A stretch of DNA of 64,000 bases from an uncultured Maribacter sp. (GTDB taxonomy: Bacteria; Bacteroidota; Bacteroidia; Flavobacteriales; Flavobacteriaceae), in assembly GCA_947493885.1 (NCBI GenBank), contig CANLTE010000004.1, positions 186,001-250,000 of the forward strand, written 5' to 3'. Position 1 is the stretch's first letter. Each line of letters opens with the position of its first letter. Under the pieces are notes generated by a model that was not told the DNA's origin, did not search any database, and saw only the letters and a list, made by a program, of their open reading frames with translations. Positions 35,492-45,130 of this stretch are shown in pieces. A program made the position numbers and the translations under genes.

Positions 35492-38400
35492 ATGCAGCAT
35501 TTAAAAAGCACCATCATCCTAATAATATTTGGGTTTACTCAACTTTTAGTTTCTCAAAACAATATTCACTTTGATCATATTTCCACTGAACAAGGGCTAT
35601 CTCAAAGTGATATCAATGGTATTTATCAAGATAATGATGGTTTCATGTGGTTTGCAACACACGATGGTTTAAATAAATATGACGGTTATACCTTTACCAC
35701 CTATACTCCAGAAAATATTAACCAAGGTATTAGCAGTAACCTTGTTTTTTGCATTGAAGGTGATAAAAACGGAAACATCTGGATTGGAACAACGGGTGGA
35801 GGCTTAAATTTATTTAATAAAAAAACAGAAAAATTCACGCATTTTAAGCATGATAAAAATAACATTAAAAGTCTTAGCGACGACTATGTAACCTCTATTC
35901 TTTTGGATAGTAAAAATAGATTATGGGTAGGAACTTTTGATGGCATTTCATTGTTAGATCTAAATGACCAAAATAGCTTTGAAAATAAAGAATTTAAACG
36001 TTTTGTTCCTGAACATGACAACTTTAACTTTGACATTCAAGGCAACTCAGTATCAGCAATTTACGAAGACAGTCAAGGTCAAATTCTTGTAGGTGCTGCG
36101 GGTGGGCTATTTAAATTATCTAGAAATGCGTCAGGCGATAGTTATTTTAAGAACATTAATAGCGTATTAGGATTAGAAAGTGTTGCTGTGCGAACTATTG
36201 AAGAGCTAAGCCCAGGCAGGTTTTTAATAGGAAATGGAATTCAATTATATTGTCAATCAAGAAACCAAAATGATCAAAAAGTATACAGCCTAAACGCTTA
36301 TGGTCACATGAACAGTCTATTAATTGATAATAATAATAATATCTGGGCTGGAACAAATACTGGACTTTATTTTCTTGAAAATCTTCCAAACCAAGAATTT
36401 CCAAGATTAACCCAGAAATACAATTATAGTCCAAGAACATCAAACAGTCTTAGCAAAGACGTTGTAAAATCTTTATACAAAGACAAAACAGGTGTAATAT
36501 GGATTGGAACTAATGGTGGAGGTTTAAACAAGTACGACCCAACCAGAAAGCAATTTAAGCATATCAGAAAAACACTTGAAAAAAATAGCCTGAGTTATGA
36601 CAAAATAAGATCATTTTATGAAGATAGCAACGGCTATTTATGGATTGGCACAGAAGGTGGAGGTTTAAATATGCTGGCAAAAGACGATGATGGAAACTAT
36701 TTAAACTTTCAATCTTTTGGTTTTACTCCAATGTCCTTCGCCCTCGAGGAAATTTCAGTTAACAATAAAAAAATGCTATTAATTGGTGGTGAAAATGCCA
36801 GTGGGCTAAACATGCTAGACATTTCTAATCCTAACGAAATTAATAAATCTAAGCTGAGTCCGGTTAAAAGTGTTAGCCGAAGCGTTTTTTCATTACTTAA
36901 AGATTCTGATGATAATTTATGGATTGGCACATATAATGGCGGAGTTCATCGCTGGATTAAAAAAGAAGGGACATCAGAATATCAAAAGGACAACATTAGA
37001 CATAACTCCAACAATGTAAATTCTATTTCGAATGATATTGTTAGAGATATTTTCGAAGATGGCTATGGAAATATCTGGTTTGCTACGGGTGATGGTTTAT
37101 GCCAGCTTTCTCTTGAAGAAAAATTAAAAAAAACACCCCGTTTTAAAATATACAAAAATGACCCCGAAGATGTAAATTCTCTTAGCCATAATTACTCTTT
37201 GGCATTATATCAAAGTAAAAATGGTGATTTATGGGTTGGAACTTTTGGAGGTGGTTTAAATAAATTTGTACCTGGTAAAGAGGGTTCCAAAGGAAAGTTT
37301 ATGCGATTTTCTGAAAAAGATGGGTTACCAAATAATGTCATAAAAGGTATTCTTGAAGATAGTGATAATAACCTTTGGCTTTCAACTAATAAGGGATTAT
37401 CCAAGTTTAGTATTGAAAATAACAAAATAAAAAATTATGATACAGGAGATGGATTACAGAGTAATGAATTCCAAGAATTAGCATGCATAAAACGTAAAAA
37501 TGGGGAAATGCTTTTTGGAGGTATAAATGGATTTAACGCCTTTTACCCCAGAGATATTTCGGAAAACGGTTTCGGTGCGGAAACTGTTGTTACCAATTTT
37601 TCCATTTTTAATAAAAAAGTTGAGATAGGAAAACCTTTCAAGGGTAGAATTATTCTAGAGAACAACATCAATAAAATAAAAGAAATTAAGCTTAAGTATA
37701 ATGAAAATAGTTTTTCATTCGAGTTTTCATCTCTTCATTTCGCAGCTCCTGACAAAAATAAATTCGCATACATGCTTGAAGGTTTTGATGAGAATTGGGT
37801 TTATACTACCTCTGACAAAAGATTTGCTAACTATACTAATTTAGAACCCGGAGACTATAAATTAAAGGTGAAAGCCTCTAACAACGATGGCTTATGGGAT
37901 GAATCCCCTTCCGAAATCTTAATCACGGTCATACCTCCTATCTGGAAGACCAATTTTGCCTATTTTATTTATCTATTGATGGTGGGGGGAATTCTTTTAC
38001 TTTTTTGGAGATATACATTTATACGTACAACAGAAAAGCACCAACTGGAATTGGAACATTTAGAAAAAGAACAATCCGAAGAGATGCAACGTATTAAACT
38101 TGAATTTTTTACCAACATTTCTCACGAGCTTAGAACCCCACTTACACTAATTAAGGGTCCTTTAGAATATCTTCAAAAAAAAGGAACTCAATTAGATCAA
38201 CAAAAAGTTCAAGAACAATATACCTTAATGCATAAAAACACAAATTATTTAATGCGTTTGGTAAATCAATTATTAGATTTCAGAAAAATAAATCAGGGCA
38301 AAATGCGATTGGTTGTGCGCAATAGCAACATCGTAGAATTCATAAAAGAAATCGCAGAGCCTTTTCAGTTCCTTGCGCTTAAGAAAAGTATAGATTTTAG

Positions 38401-39742
38401 AATATCTTCAGCCAACAACATACTTATGTCATGGTTTGATCATGATGCGCTAGAAAAAATAATGAATAATATTTTATCCAACGCATTTAAATTTACACCT
38501 AATGATGGTAATATCAGAATTGTGGTTGGTGTTAACAACAACTTACCTAGTCCTGACTTTTTAAAAAAGAGCAAAAAAAATATTGAATGTATTGAAATAC
38601 AAATAGTTGATAACGGACCTGGCATCAAAAAAAATAAACTAAACAATATTTTTGAGCGCTTTTATATTGAAAAAAATGAATCAAATTCAAATCGCGAAGG
38701 AGTTGGTATAGGGTTATCATTTACCAAAAACCTTATTGAACTACACCAAGGGCGCATTGAAGTTAGTAGTGAAGAAGGACAAGGAACAACGTTTAATATT
38801 AAATTACCTATTGACAAATTTATTTATGAAAATGTTGAAGAAATTAGCTGCAAAGAAATATCAGACAATGACTTTTTAGTTCGTTCTTCGGAAACGGAAT
38901 CGTTTGCAATTGGTATTAATGATGAAATATTAGATGAAAACTTATCTAAATTAAGGCCAAACCTTCCCGTTTTATTGGTTGTTGACGACAACCCAGACAT
39001 TCGTAAATATATTAGACAATCACTAGACGAAGATTATTCCATTTACGAAGCAGAAAATGGAATTAAAGCTTTAAAAATTGCTAATGACGTAATCCCAAAT
39101 ATAATTTTAAGTGATGTTATAATGCCAGAAATGGATGGTATAGAATTTTGTCAAAAAGTAAAATCGCAACAAGGCACAAGTCATATTCCAGTAATATTAC
39201 TAACAGCTAAATCTTCCGAAAAGACGGAAATGGAAGGATTAAAAATTGGCGCTGATGATTATTTAACCAAGCCATTTAATATGGACTTACTTAAAATAAA
39301 GTTAAGTAATATTATTTCTCATAGAGATGAAATGAGGAAGTTATTCAACAGAAAAATAACCCTTCAACCGTCGGAAGTTACTGTAACTTCAATGGATGAA
39401 AAATTCTTAAACAACGCCATTGAAATAGCTGAAAAACACATGATGAATACCGACTTTAATGTTGAAATGCTTGTAAAAGAAATGGGACTTAGTCGCAGTA
39501 ACTTATATTTAAAATTTAAAGAACTTACAGGGCTTTCATCAAGTGAATTTATACGTAATGTACGTTTAAAAAGAGCTGTACAACTCCTTGAAAGTAGTGA
39601 TCTTTCGGTTAAAGAAATTATGTACATGACCGGATTTAATACCGCTTCTTATTTTTCCAAATGCTTTAAAAAACAGTTTGGTGTAATACCTCGAGAATAT
39701 GTAAAAGAGCTTAAAAAAAAGAAAGTAGTTAATGGAGAATAA
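35492..39742 (+). CDS. hybrid two-component system sensor/regulator (HTCS)
   Basis: A 1,416-residue one-protein signalling system. After a signal peptide come periplasmic beta-propeller repeats (about 25-690, repeats like WIGTTGGGLN) and a Y_Y_Y domain (about 735-815), a transmembrane helix (about 821-842), a HisKA dimerisation domain with H878 (SHELRTPL), a HATPase domain (N-box near 990, DNGPGI, GVGIGLSF), a receiver domain (about 1155-1270, phospho-acceptor D1208 in SDVIMPEMDG) and an AraC-type helix-turn-helix (about 1310-1410). Such proteins sense glycan fragments in the periplasm and switch on polysaccharide loci. Two sulfatases follow within 17 bases, so they are likely its operon partners and targets. 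Confidence 0.95.
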   Translation: MQHLKSTIILIIFGFTQLLVSQNNIHFDHISTEQGLSQSDINGIYQDNDGFMWFATHDGLNKYDGYTFTTYTPENINQGISSNLVFCIEGDKNGNIWIGTTGGGLNLFNKKTEKFTHFKHDKNNIKSLSDDYVTSILLDSKNRLWVGTFDGISLLDLNDQNSFENKEFKRFVPEHDNFNFDIQGNSVSAIYEDSQGQILVGAAGGLFKLSRNASGDSYFKNINSVLGLESVAVRTIEELSPGRFLIGNGIQLYCQSRNQNDQKVYSLNAYGHMNSLLIDNNNNIWAGTNTGLYFLENLPNQEFPRLTQKYNYSPRTSNSLSKDVVKSLYKDKTGVIWIGTNGGGLNKYDPTRKQFKHIRKTLEKNSLSYDKIRSFYEDSNGYLWIGTEGGGLNMLAKDDDGNYLNFQSFGFTPMSFALEEISVNNKKMLLIGGENASGLNMLDISNPNEINKSKLSPVKSVSRSVFSLLKDSDDNLWIGTYNGGVHRWIKKEGTSEYQKDNIRHNSNNVNSISNDIVRDIFEDGYGNIWFATGDGLCQLSLEEKLKKTPRFKIYKNDPEDVNSLSHNYSLALYQSKNGDLWVGTFGGGLNKFVPGKEGSKGKFMRFSEKDGLPNNVIKGILEDSDNNLWLSTNKGLSKFSIENNKIKNYDTGDGLQSNEFQELACIKRKNGEMLFGGINGFNAFYPRDISENGFGAETVVTNFSIFNKKVEIGKPFKGRIILENNINKIKEIKLKYNENSFSFEFSSLHFAAPDKNKFAYMLEGFDENWVYTTSDKRFANYTNLEPGDYKLKVKASNNDGLWDESPSEILITVIPPIWKTNFAYFIYLLMVGGILLLFWRYTFIRTTEKHQLELEHLEKEQSEEMQRIKLEFFTNISHELRTPLTLIKGPLEYLQKKGTQLDQQKVQEQYTLMHKNTNYLMRLVNQLLDFRKINQGKMRLVVRNSNIVEFIKEIAEPFQFLALKKSIDFRISSANNILMSWFDHDALEKIMNNILSNAFKFTPNDGNIRIVVGVNNNLPSPDFLKKSKKNIECIEIQIVDNGPGIKKNKLNNIFERFYIEKNESNSNREGVGIGLSFTKNLIELHQGRIEVSSEEGQGTTFNIKLPIDKFIYENVEEISCKEISDNDFLVRSSETESFAIGINDEILDENLSKLRPNLPVLLVVDDNPDIRKYIRQSLDEDYSIYEAENGIKALKIANDVIPNIILSDVIMPEMDGIEFCQKVKSQQGTSHIPVILLTAKSSEKTEMEGLKIGADDYLTKPFNMDLLKIKLSNIISHRDEMRKLFNRKITLQPSEVTVTSMDEKFLNNAIEIAEKHMMNTDFNVEMLVKEMGLSRSNLYLKFKELTGLSSSEFIRNVRLKRAVQLLESSDLSVKEIMYMTGFNTASYFSKCFKKQFGVIPREYVKELKKKKVVNGE

Positions 39743-39759
39743 TCAATAAAGTAAAATCT

Positions 39760-41553
39760 ATGAAAATGAAAAACATTTTGTTTTTACTTGTTTCACCATT
39801 TTTGGTACTAAGCTGTAATACCAAAACAACTAATATTAAAAATCCAAATATTATTGTTATTGTTACTGACGATCAAGGATATGGAGATTTGGGATATCAT
39901 GGAAATCCTTGGATAAAAACACCTAATTTAGATAAATTTGCAGCACAATCATTAGAGCTTACTAATTTTCATGTAGGTACAACATGCGCTCCCACAAGAG
40001 CCGGCTTAATGACAGGGCGAAATGCAAATAGAAATAATGCGTGGCATACTATTGCAGGATGTTCTATTTTAAAGCAAGAAGAAGAAACCATGGCTCAGGT
40101 TTTTGAAAAAAATGGATATAAAACTGCAATGTTTGGCAAATGGCATCTTGGTGATAATTATCCATATAGACCACATGACAGAGGTTTTCAAAACGCAATA
40201 TATCATGGTGGTGGTGGAGTTGGTCAAACTCCTGATTTATGGAACAATAATTATTTTGATGACACCTATTTAAGAAACGGAATTCCAGAGAAATTTAAAG
40301 GCTACTGTACAGACATTTGGTTTAATGAAACCATGAATTTCATATCCAAAAATAATACAGAACCTTTTTTCATATACCTTGCAACCAATGCTGCTCACCA
40401 CCCCTTTAATGTCCCTGAGGAATATGCGAAAATATATGAGAACACTGAACTCATGGATTATCAAAAAAGGTTCTATGGTATGATTACCAACATTGATGAT
40501 AATTTTGGAAAACTAATAAAATACCTTAAGAAAAAAGAAATCTATGATAATACCATAATAGTTTTTACTACAGATAATGGTACGGCGGCAGGCATAACCT
40601 ATGACAAAATTAGAGATCTTGAAATTGGTTATAATGCAGGCCTAAAAGGCACAAAAGGGAGCCATTATGATGGTGGGCATCGTGTACCGTTTTTTATAAG
40701 CTGGCCAAATGGCAAAATACTGAAAAACAAAAGTCTAAATGCACTTACCGCACATGTAGATTTATTACCTACCCTTACTAACTTATCTAAAGTCCCCTTT
40801 GAACCCAAAAACACATTGGATGGCACCGATATTTCTCCAATATTAACTGGAGAAAAAAATGACATAAAAAGAATGCTAGTAGTTGACACGCAACGCAACC
40901 AATGGCCCGAAAAAAATAAAAATAGTACAGTAATGTCTACGAATTATAGACTAGTAAATAACTCCGAACTATACAATACCGTAAAGGATCCTGGACAAAA
41001 AGTAGATATTGCCAACAAAAACCAAGAAATTGTATCTAAAATGCAAGCTTTTTACAACCACTGGTGGGAATCCATTGAACCAGAATTTACTCATGCAAAA
41101 ATTCCAATTGGTCATACTGAACATGAACCAGTAGATATCACCATTCATGATTTGCATTCAACTGAAAATATTCCCTGGAATCAAGTTCAAATTAGAGAAG
41201 GAAAGTTTTACCCTAAAGGCTATTATAGTATTAAAGTTATAAAAGACGGGACCTATAATTTTAAATTAAAGAGATATCCTTTTGACTCCTCCTTTACATT
41301 AAATCAAGAATTAACTTCTATACCTGAAACCGAATATGTTGATGGATCTCCCAAAGGAAATCAAATTTTAATTTCAACTGGGATAATAAAAATGAATGAC
41401 TTAACTTTCAATGGAATAAACAATTCAAGTGATGAATTTATCCAAATAGAAGCGACACTAAAAAAAGGTAATTACAAAATGCAGAGTTCATTTTTACTTT
41501 CAAACGGAAATGAGGTTCCTGCCTATTATACTCAAATACAAACTTTAAAATAG
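39760..41553 (+). CDS. sulfatase (family S1, formylglycine type), lipoprotein
   Basis: A 597-residue sulfatase with a lipoprotein signal (LVSPFLVLSC). The catalytic motif C76-A-P-T-R-A-G-L-M-T-G is the CxPxR signature in which Cys becomes formylglycine. Metal ligands include VTDDQGYGD near the start and FTTDNGTAAG. The C-terminal 150 residues after about 450 form an extra beta domain. It would remove sulfate esters from algal glycans outside the cytoplasm. It needs an anaerobic or aerobic sulfatase-maturing enzyme, not found in the window. It lies 17 bases after the sensor gene and 11 before the next sulfatase. Confidence 0.92.
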   Translation: MKMKNILFLLVSPFLVLSCNTKTTNIKNPNIIVIVTDDQGYGDLGYHGNPWIKTPNLDKFAAQSLELTNFHVGTTCAPTRAGLMTGRNANRNNAWHTIAGCSILKQEEETMAQVFEKNGYKTAMFGKWHLGDNYPYRPHDRGFQNAIYHGGGGVGQTPDLWNNNYFDDTYLRNGIPEKFKGYCTDIWFNETMNFISKNNTEPFFIYLATNAAHHPFNVPEEYAKIYENTELMDYQKRFYGMITNIDDNFGKLIKYLKKKEIYDNTIIVFTTDNGTAAGITYDKIRDLEIGYNAGLKGTKGSHYDGGHRVPFFISWPNGKILKNKSLNALTAHVDLLPTLTNLSKVPFEPKNTLDGTDISPILTGEKNDIKRMLVVDTQRNQWPEKNKNSTVMSTNYRLVNNSELYNTVKDPGQKVDIANKNQEIVSKMQAFYNHWWESIEPEFTHAKIPIGHTEHEPVDITIHDLHSTENIPWNQVQIREGKFYPKGYYSIKVIKDGTYNFKLKRYPFDSSFTLNQELTSIPETEYVDGSPKGNQILISTGIIKMNDLTFNGINNSSDEFIQIEATLKKGNYKMQSSFLLSNGNEVPAYYTQIQTLK

Positions 41554-41564
41554 ACCATACTTTT

Positions 41565-43067
41565 ATGAAAAACCTTTTAAGTGCACTTATAATACTATTA
41601 TGTATTGGATGCTCTCCAGACAAAAAAGCTCAACCAGTAAAACCTAACGTAGTATTCATTTTTGCCGATGACATGACCTATTCTGCTATTAACGCTCTAG
41701 GAAACAAGCAAATAAAAACACCAAATCTCGATAAGTTAGTAAATCAGGGCACAACTTTTACGCATGCCTATAATATGGGTGCCTGGAATGGTGCCGTTTG
41801 TCAGGCTTCCAGAGCAATGCTGCTTTCAGGTAGAAGTGTTTGGAACATAGATAATTTCCGTAAGAGCTGGATAGCAAACCAAAACTTTGATAAAACATGG
41901 CCTAAACTAATGGAGAAAGAGGGCTATGAAACCTATATGACAGGCAAATGGCATATTGATGCAAAAGCTGATTCCGTTTTTAACAATGTAACTCATGTCC
42001 GCCCAGGAATGCCTGGTGATGCTTGGAATCATGATGAAATGGTTCAAAAATTCAAAGACATCCAAGGAACTAATGTAGACCCGGCAACTCTAATGCCTGT
42101 AGGTTATAATAGGCCGCTAAGTAAAAATGACACCACCTGGAATGCTACGGATAAAAAATACGGAGGCTTCTGGGAAGGAGGAAAACATTGGAGCGAAGTC
42201 CTAAAAGATGATGCTATTACATATATTAATAAGGCGAAGAAAAGTAAAAACCCTTTCTTCATGTATTTAGCATTCAATGCTCCACATGACCCCAGACAAG
42301 CACCACAAAAATATTTAGACATGTACCCTGTGGATAGTATTCAATTACCTAAAAGTTGGTTACCGCAATATCCATTTAAAGATAGTATTGGTAATGGTCA
42401 TGATTTAAGAGATGAGGCGCTTGGTCCGTTTCCCCGAACAGAATATGCAACTAAAACTCATGTTCGTGAATATTATGCATTAATCTCTCATTTAGATGCA
42501 CAAATTGGTGAAATACTAAATAGCTTAGAAGCGTCAGGAAAAATGGATAACACATACATTATATTTTCTGCTGATCATGGTTTAGCTGAAGGAAGGCACG
42601 GGCTTTTGGGAAAACAAACTCTGTTTGATCATAGTATTAGAGCTCCATTCATGGTAGTTGGTCCAAATATTCCAAAAGGACAAAAAGTAGATGCTGATAT
42701 TTACATTCAAGATGCTATGGCTACTAGTTTAGAAATTGCAGGTGCAAAAAAACCAGATTATGTTTTTTTTAATAGTGTTTTAGATTTAATTAATACTGAT
42801 AATAACAAAAGCCATTATCAAAGTATTTACGGTGGATATATTAACTACCAAAGAATGATTCGTAAAGATGGTTTTAAACTTTTATTGTATCCTAAATTAA
42901 AAAAAGTTCTCCTTTTTGATTTGAATAATGATCCAGAAGAAATGAATGATTTAGCTTCAAACGAAGTTTATAAAAGTAAGATTTCATCGCTATATAAAGA
43001 TTTAATCAAGCTCCAAAAAGAACTGAATGACCCTCTAGATTTAAGTCAATTTTACGACATTGAATAG
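41565..43067 (+). CDS. sulfatase (family S1, CxAxR variant), lipoprotein
   Basis: A 500-residue sulfatase with a lipoprotein signal (LIILLCIGC). The metal site FADDMTYSAI is present, and the active-site motif is C79-Q-A-S-R-A-M-L-L-S-G. It has alanine where most S1 sulfatases have proline (CxPxR); CxAxR is a known tolerated variant. FSADHGLAEGRHGLLGKQ supplies the other metal ligands. It resembles choline-sulfatase/iduronate-sulfatase-like proteins of marine Bacteroidota. Substrate: probably a sulfated sugar from the same glycan as its neighbour. The next gene overlaps its end by 8 bases. Confidence 0.9.
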   Translation: MKNLLSALIILLCIGCSPDKKAQPVKPNVVFIFADDMTYSAINALGNKQIKTPNLDKLVNQGTTFTHAYNMGAWNGAVCQASRAMLLSGRSVWNIDNFRKSWIANQNFDKTWPKLMEKEGYETYMTGKWHIDAKADSVFNNVTHVRPGMPGDAWNHDEMVQKFKDIQGTNVDPATLMPVGYNRPLSKNDTTWNATDKKYGGFWEGGKHWSEVLKDDAITYINKAKKSKNPFFMYLAFNAPHDPRQAPQKYLDMYPVDSIQLPKSWLPQYPFKDSIGNGHDLRDEALGPFPRTEYATKTHVREYYALISHLDAQIGEILNSLEASGKMDNTYIIFSADHGLAEGRHGLLGKQTLFDHSIRAPFMVVGPNIPKGQKVDADIYIQDAMATSLEIAGAKKPDYVFFNSVLDLINTDNNKSHYQSIYGGYINYQRMIRKDGFKLLLYPKLKKVLLFDLNNDPEEMNDLASNEVYKSKISSLYKDLIKLQKELNDPLDLSQFYDIE

Positions 43068-44262
43068 AAAAACGTTACAACAATTAGCTGTATTAGTTTG
43101 TTTAGTGTTACTAAACACCGGCTGCGTTAAAAAAAAAGAAAAACCAGTTACTTTTACCACTTTTTTAGAAGATTTAAAATTTGTTGAAAAATTCACAAAA
43201 CCAATACTTCTAAAAAGTGGTGAAAGCAGCATTTTAGTGACACCTGATTATGAGGCTATTATATTAACAAGTACCACATCTGGAAACAATGGTTTTAGCA
43301 ATGGCTATTTAAATCAAACACAAATTTCCGAAAATATAATCCACGCAGGAGGTAACCAATATGGTGGTGAAGACCGCTTATGGCTTGCCCCCCTTGGTAG
43401 TAGATTTACATTGTTCTATAAACAAAATCCTATTGAAGATGAAAACTGGTTTATTCCTAAAGCTTTTGACGCAACGCCTTTCAGCTTAAATTCAGAAACA
43501 TCTACCTCCCTAAGTTTTCAAAAAGAAGTTTTAATAACCAATAACATTGGTACTTCTTTCAATATTAGAATAAACAGAGATATCAATATTTTTTCAAAAA
43601 CTGAAATTGAAAAAGAACTCAACATAAAAATTGGTTCCGCATTGAAACATGTGGGCTTTCAATCCAAAAATACAATTACCAATATTGGATTAGATTGGTC
43701 AGAAGAAAAAGGACTAATAACACCATGGGTATTAGGCATGTATAAAGGAAATAATAAATCAACAGCAATTTTCCCCTATACGGAGTCAGATTCCGTTACG
43801 ACTAAAATTTCCACATATTTAAATGATATTAAAACAGATAGATTAATTCGTAAAAATGGAAACGTTTTATTTAAAACAGATGGAGCTTACCGAAGTAAAA
43901 TAGGACTTAAACCAAAAAATGTACTTCCAATTTTCGGAAATTACGATGGCATTAATGAAGTATTGACTGTTATAACCTTTTCGTTTCGCAAAGAAGAACG
44001 TTTTTTAAGTTCTGATGATAGAGATTTAGAAAGCGGACTCTGGAATGGTGATGTTATAAATTCTTATAACAATGGAGAAAATAAAGACGGTATGGCTACT
44101 TTTTTTGAATTAGAAAGTGCTGCTCATGGTAAAACGTTAAAGAGTAATGAAAATATAACACATACCCACAAAACGTTTCACTTTACTGGAGATAAAAAAG
44201 AACTTAGCAAACTATGCTCAAAACTTTTTAATATAGAACTAAAAGACCTTTATTTTGATTGA
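43060..44262 (+). CDS. DUF6786-like lipoprotein
   Basis: A 400-residue lipoprotein (signal QLAVLVCLVLLNTGC, Cys 22) with no catalytic motif that I recognise. It contains NQYGGEDRLWLAPLGSRFTL, which I recall from DUF6786-type proteins, and many alternating strands, suggesting a beta-sandwich similar to galactose-mutarotase-like folds. The only possible start that keeps the signal peptide is TTG at 43060, inside the end of the preceding sulfatase gene, so translation is coupled to it. Its last 13 bases overlap the end of the convergent araC gene. A role in glycan binding or processing is inferred from position only. Confidence 0.72.
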   Translation: MNRKTLQQLAVLVCLVLLNTGCVKKKEKPVTFTTFLEDLKFVEKFTKPILLKSGESSILVTPDYEAIILTSTTSGNNGFSNGYLNQTQISENIIHAGGNQYGGEDRLWLAPLGSRFTLFYKQNPIEDENWFIPKAFDATPFSLNSETSTSLSFQKEVLITNNIGTSFNIRINRDINIFSKTEIEKELNIKIGSALKHVGFQSKNTITNIGLDWSEEKGLITPWVLGMYKGNNKSTAIFPYTESDSVTTKISTYLNDIKTDRLIRKNGNVLFKTDGAYRSKIGLKPKNVLPIFGNYDGINEVLTVITFSFRKEERFLSSDDRDLESGLWNGDVINSYNNGENKDGMATFFELESAAHGKTLKSNENITHTHKTFHFTGDKKELSKLCSKLFNIELKDLYFD

Positions 44263-45125
44263 TATTTACGAAGCCCCTGATTTCGAAAATGAGCAGGAGT
44301 TTGTCCAATTATTTTTTTAAACAACTTAGAAAAATAAGAAAAGTTATAAAACCCAACCTTATTAGAAATTTCCCTTAAAGAATCATCGGTGGTTAATAAC
44401 AAAAGTTGTGCTCTTTCTATTCGTTTAAGCTGAATGTATTGGTTTGGTCCCAAACCATATTGTTTTTTAAAACTTCTTGAAAAATAATCCTTGCTTAAAT
44501 GGCAATATGCTGCCAAGACATCTAATGTAATTGTTTCATGTAAATGTTGCGAAATATAATTTAAAACTCTTGTTAAATTATGTTCGTTCTTTTTTTTAGA
44601 TGTAAACTTATAATCTATAAACTTTGACAACAAAAGCTTTATAATTGCTTGAGTTTCTATAAACTTATCGGTCGACAAAAGCTCATTTCTTTTCTGAAAT
44701 GAATATAAAGCGGGGTAGTTATCGTAACTTTCTGGGTTGCTTTTAACCAAACTTCTTTCTGGGTTTATTTTAAGAAGTCGCTTAAAACATTTAATATCCA
44801 ACTTACTTGCCTTAACCTCGTTTAAAAAATGTATTAAATTATAAATGGACAAACCGTTTTCCATCTCCTCAAAAAAACTTATGTAAAATTGTTCATGATG
44901 TAGATTACATTTATAACTACTATAGGTATAACTTGGTATTAAATATAAATTTCCAGGCCTAAGAATATACTCCTTGTTATTATGATAAACATACGCCTCT
45001 CCTTTAGTTATTAAATACAATCTCGTAAACGGACTTATAACATTATCATAGTTCCAGCTACTATCCAATTTTGCATAGCCAATGTTTAACAAGCTAACCT
45101 TTAGCGATTCTATTGGTAAAAACAT
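44250..45125 (-). CDS. AraC-family transcriptional regulator (second of tandem pair)
   Basis: A 291-residue protein with an N-terminal cupin-like sensing domain (RLYLITKGEAYVYHN, LRPGNLYLIPSYTYSSYKC) and a C-terminal double helix-turn-helix (LDVLAAYCHLSKDYFSRSFK, then REISNKVGFYNFSYFSKLFK). It is a clear paralogue of the gene 5 bases upstream: both share GYA.LD..WNY.NVIS and EVKASKLD. The pair probably arose by tandem duplication. They are likely regulators of the surrounding glycan genes; the ligand is probably a sugar. Confidence 0.92.
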   Translation of the reverse strand: MFLPIESLKVSLLNIGYAKLDSSWNYDNVISPFTRLYLITKGEAYVYHNNKEYILRPGNLYLIPSYTYSSYKCNLHHEQFYISFFEEMENGLSIYNLIHFLNEVKASKLDIKCFKRLLKINPERSLVKSNPESYDNYPALYSFQKRNELLSTDKFIETQAIIKLLLSKFIDYKFTSKKKNEHNLTRVLNYISQHLHETITLDVLAAYCHLSKDYFSRSFKKQYGLGPNQYIQLKRIERAQLLLLTTDDSLREISNKVGFYNFSYFSKLFKKIIGQTPAHFRNQGLRKYQSK

Positions 45126-45130
45126 ATAAT

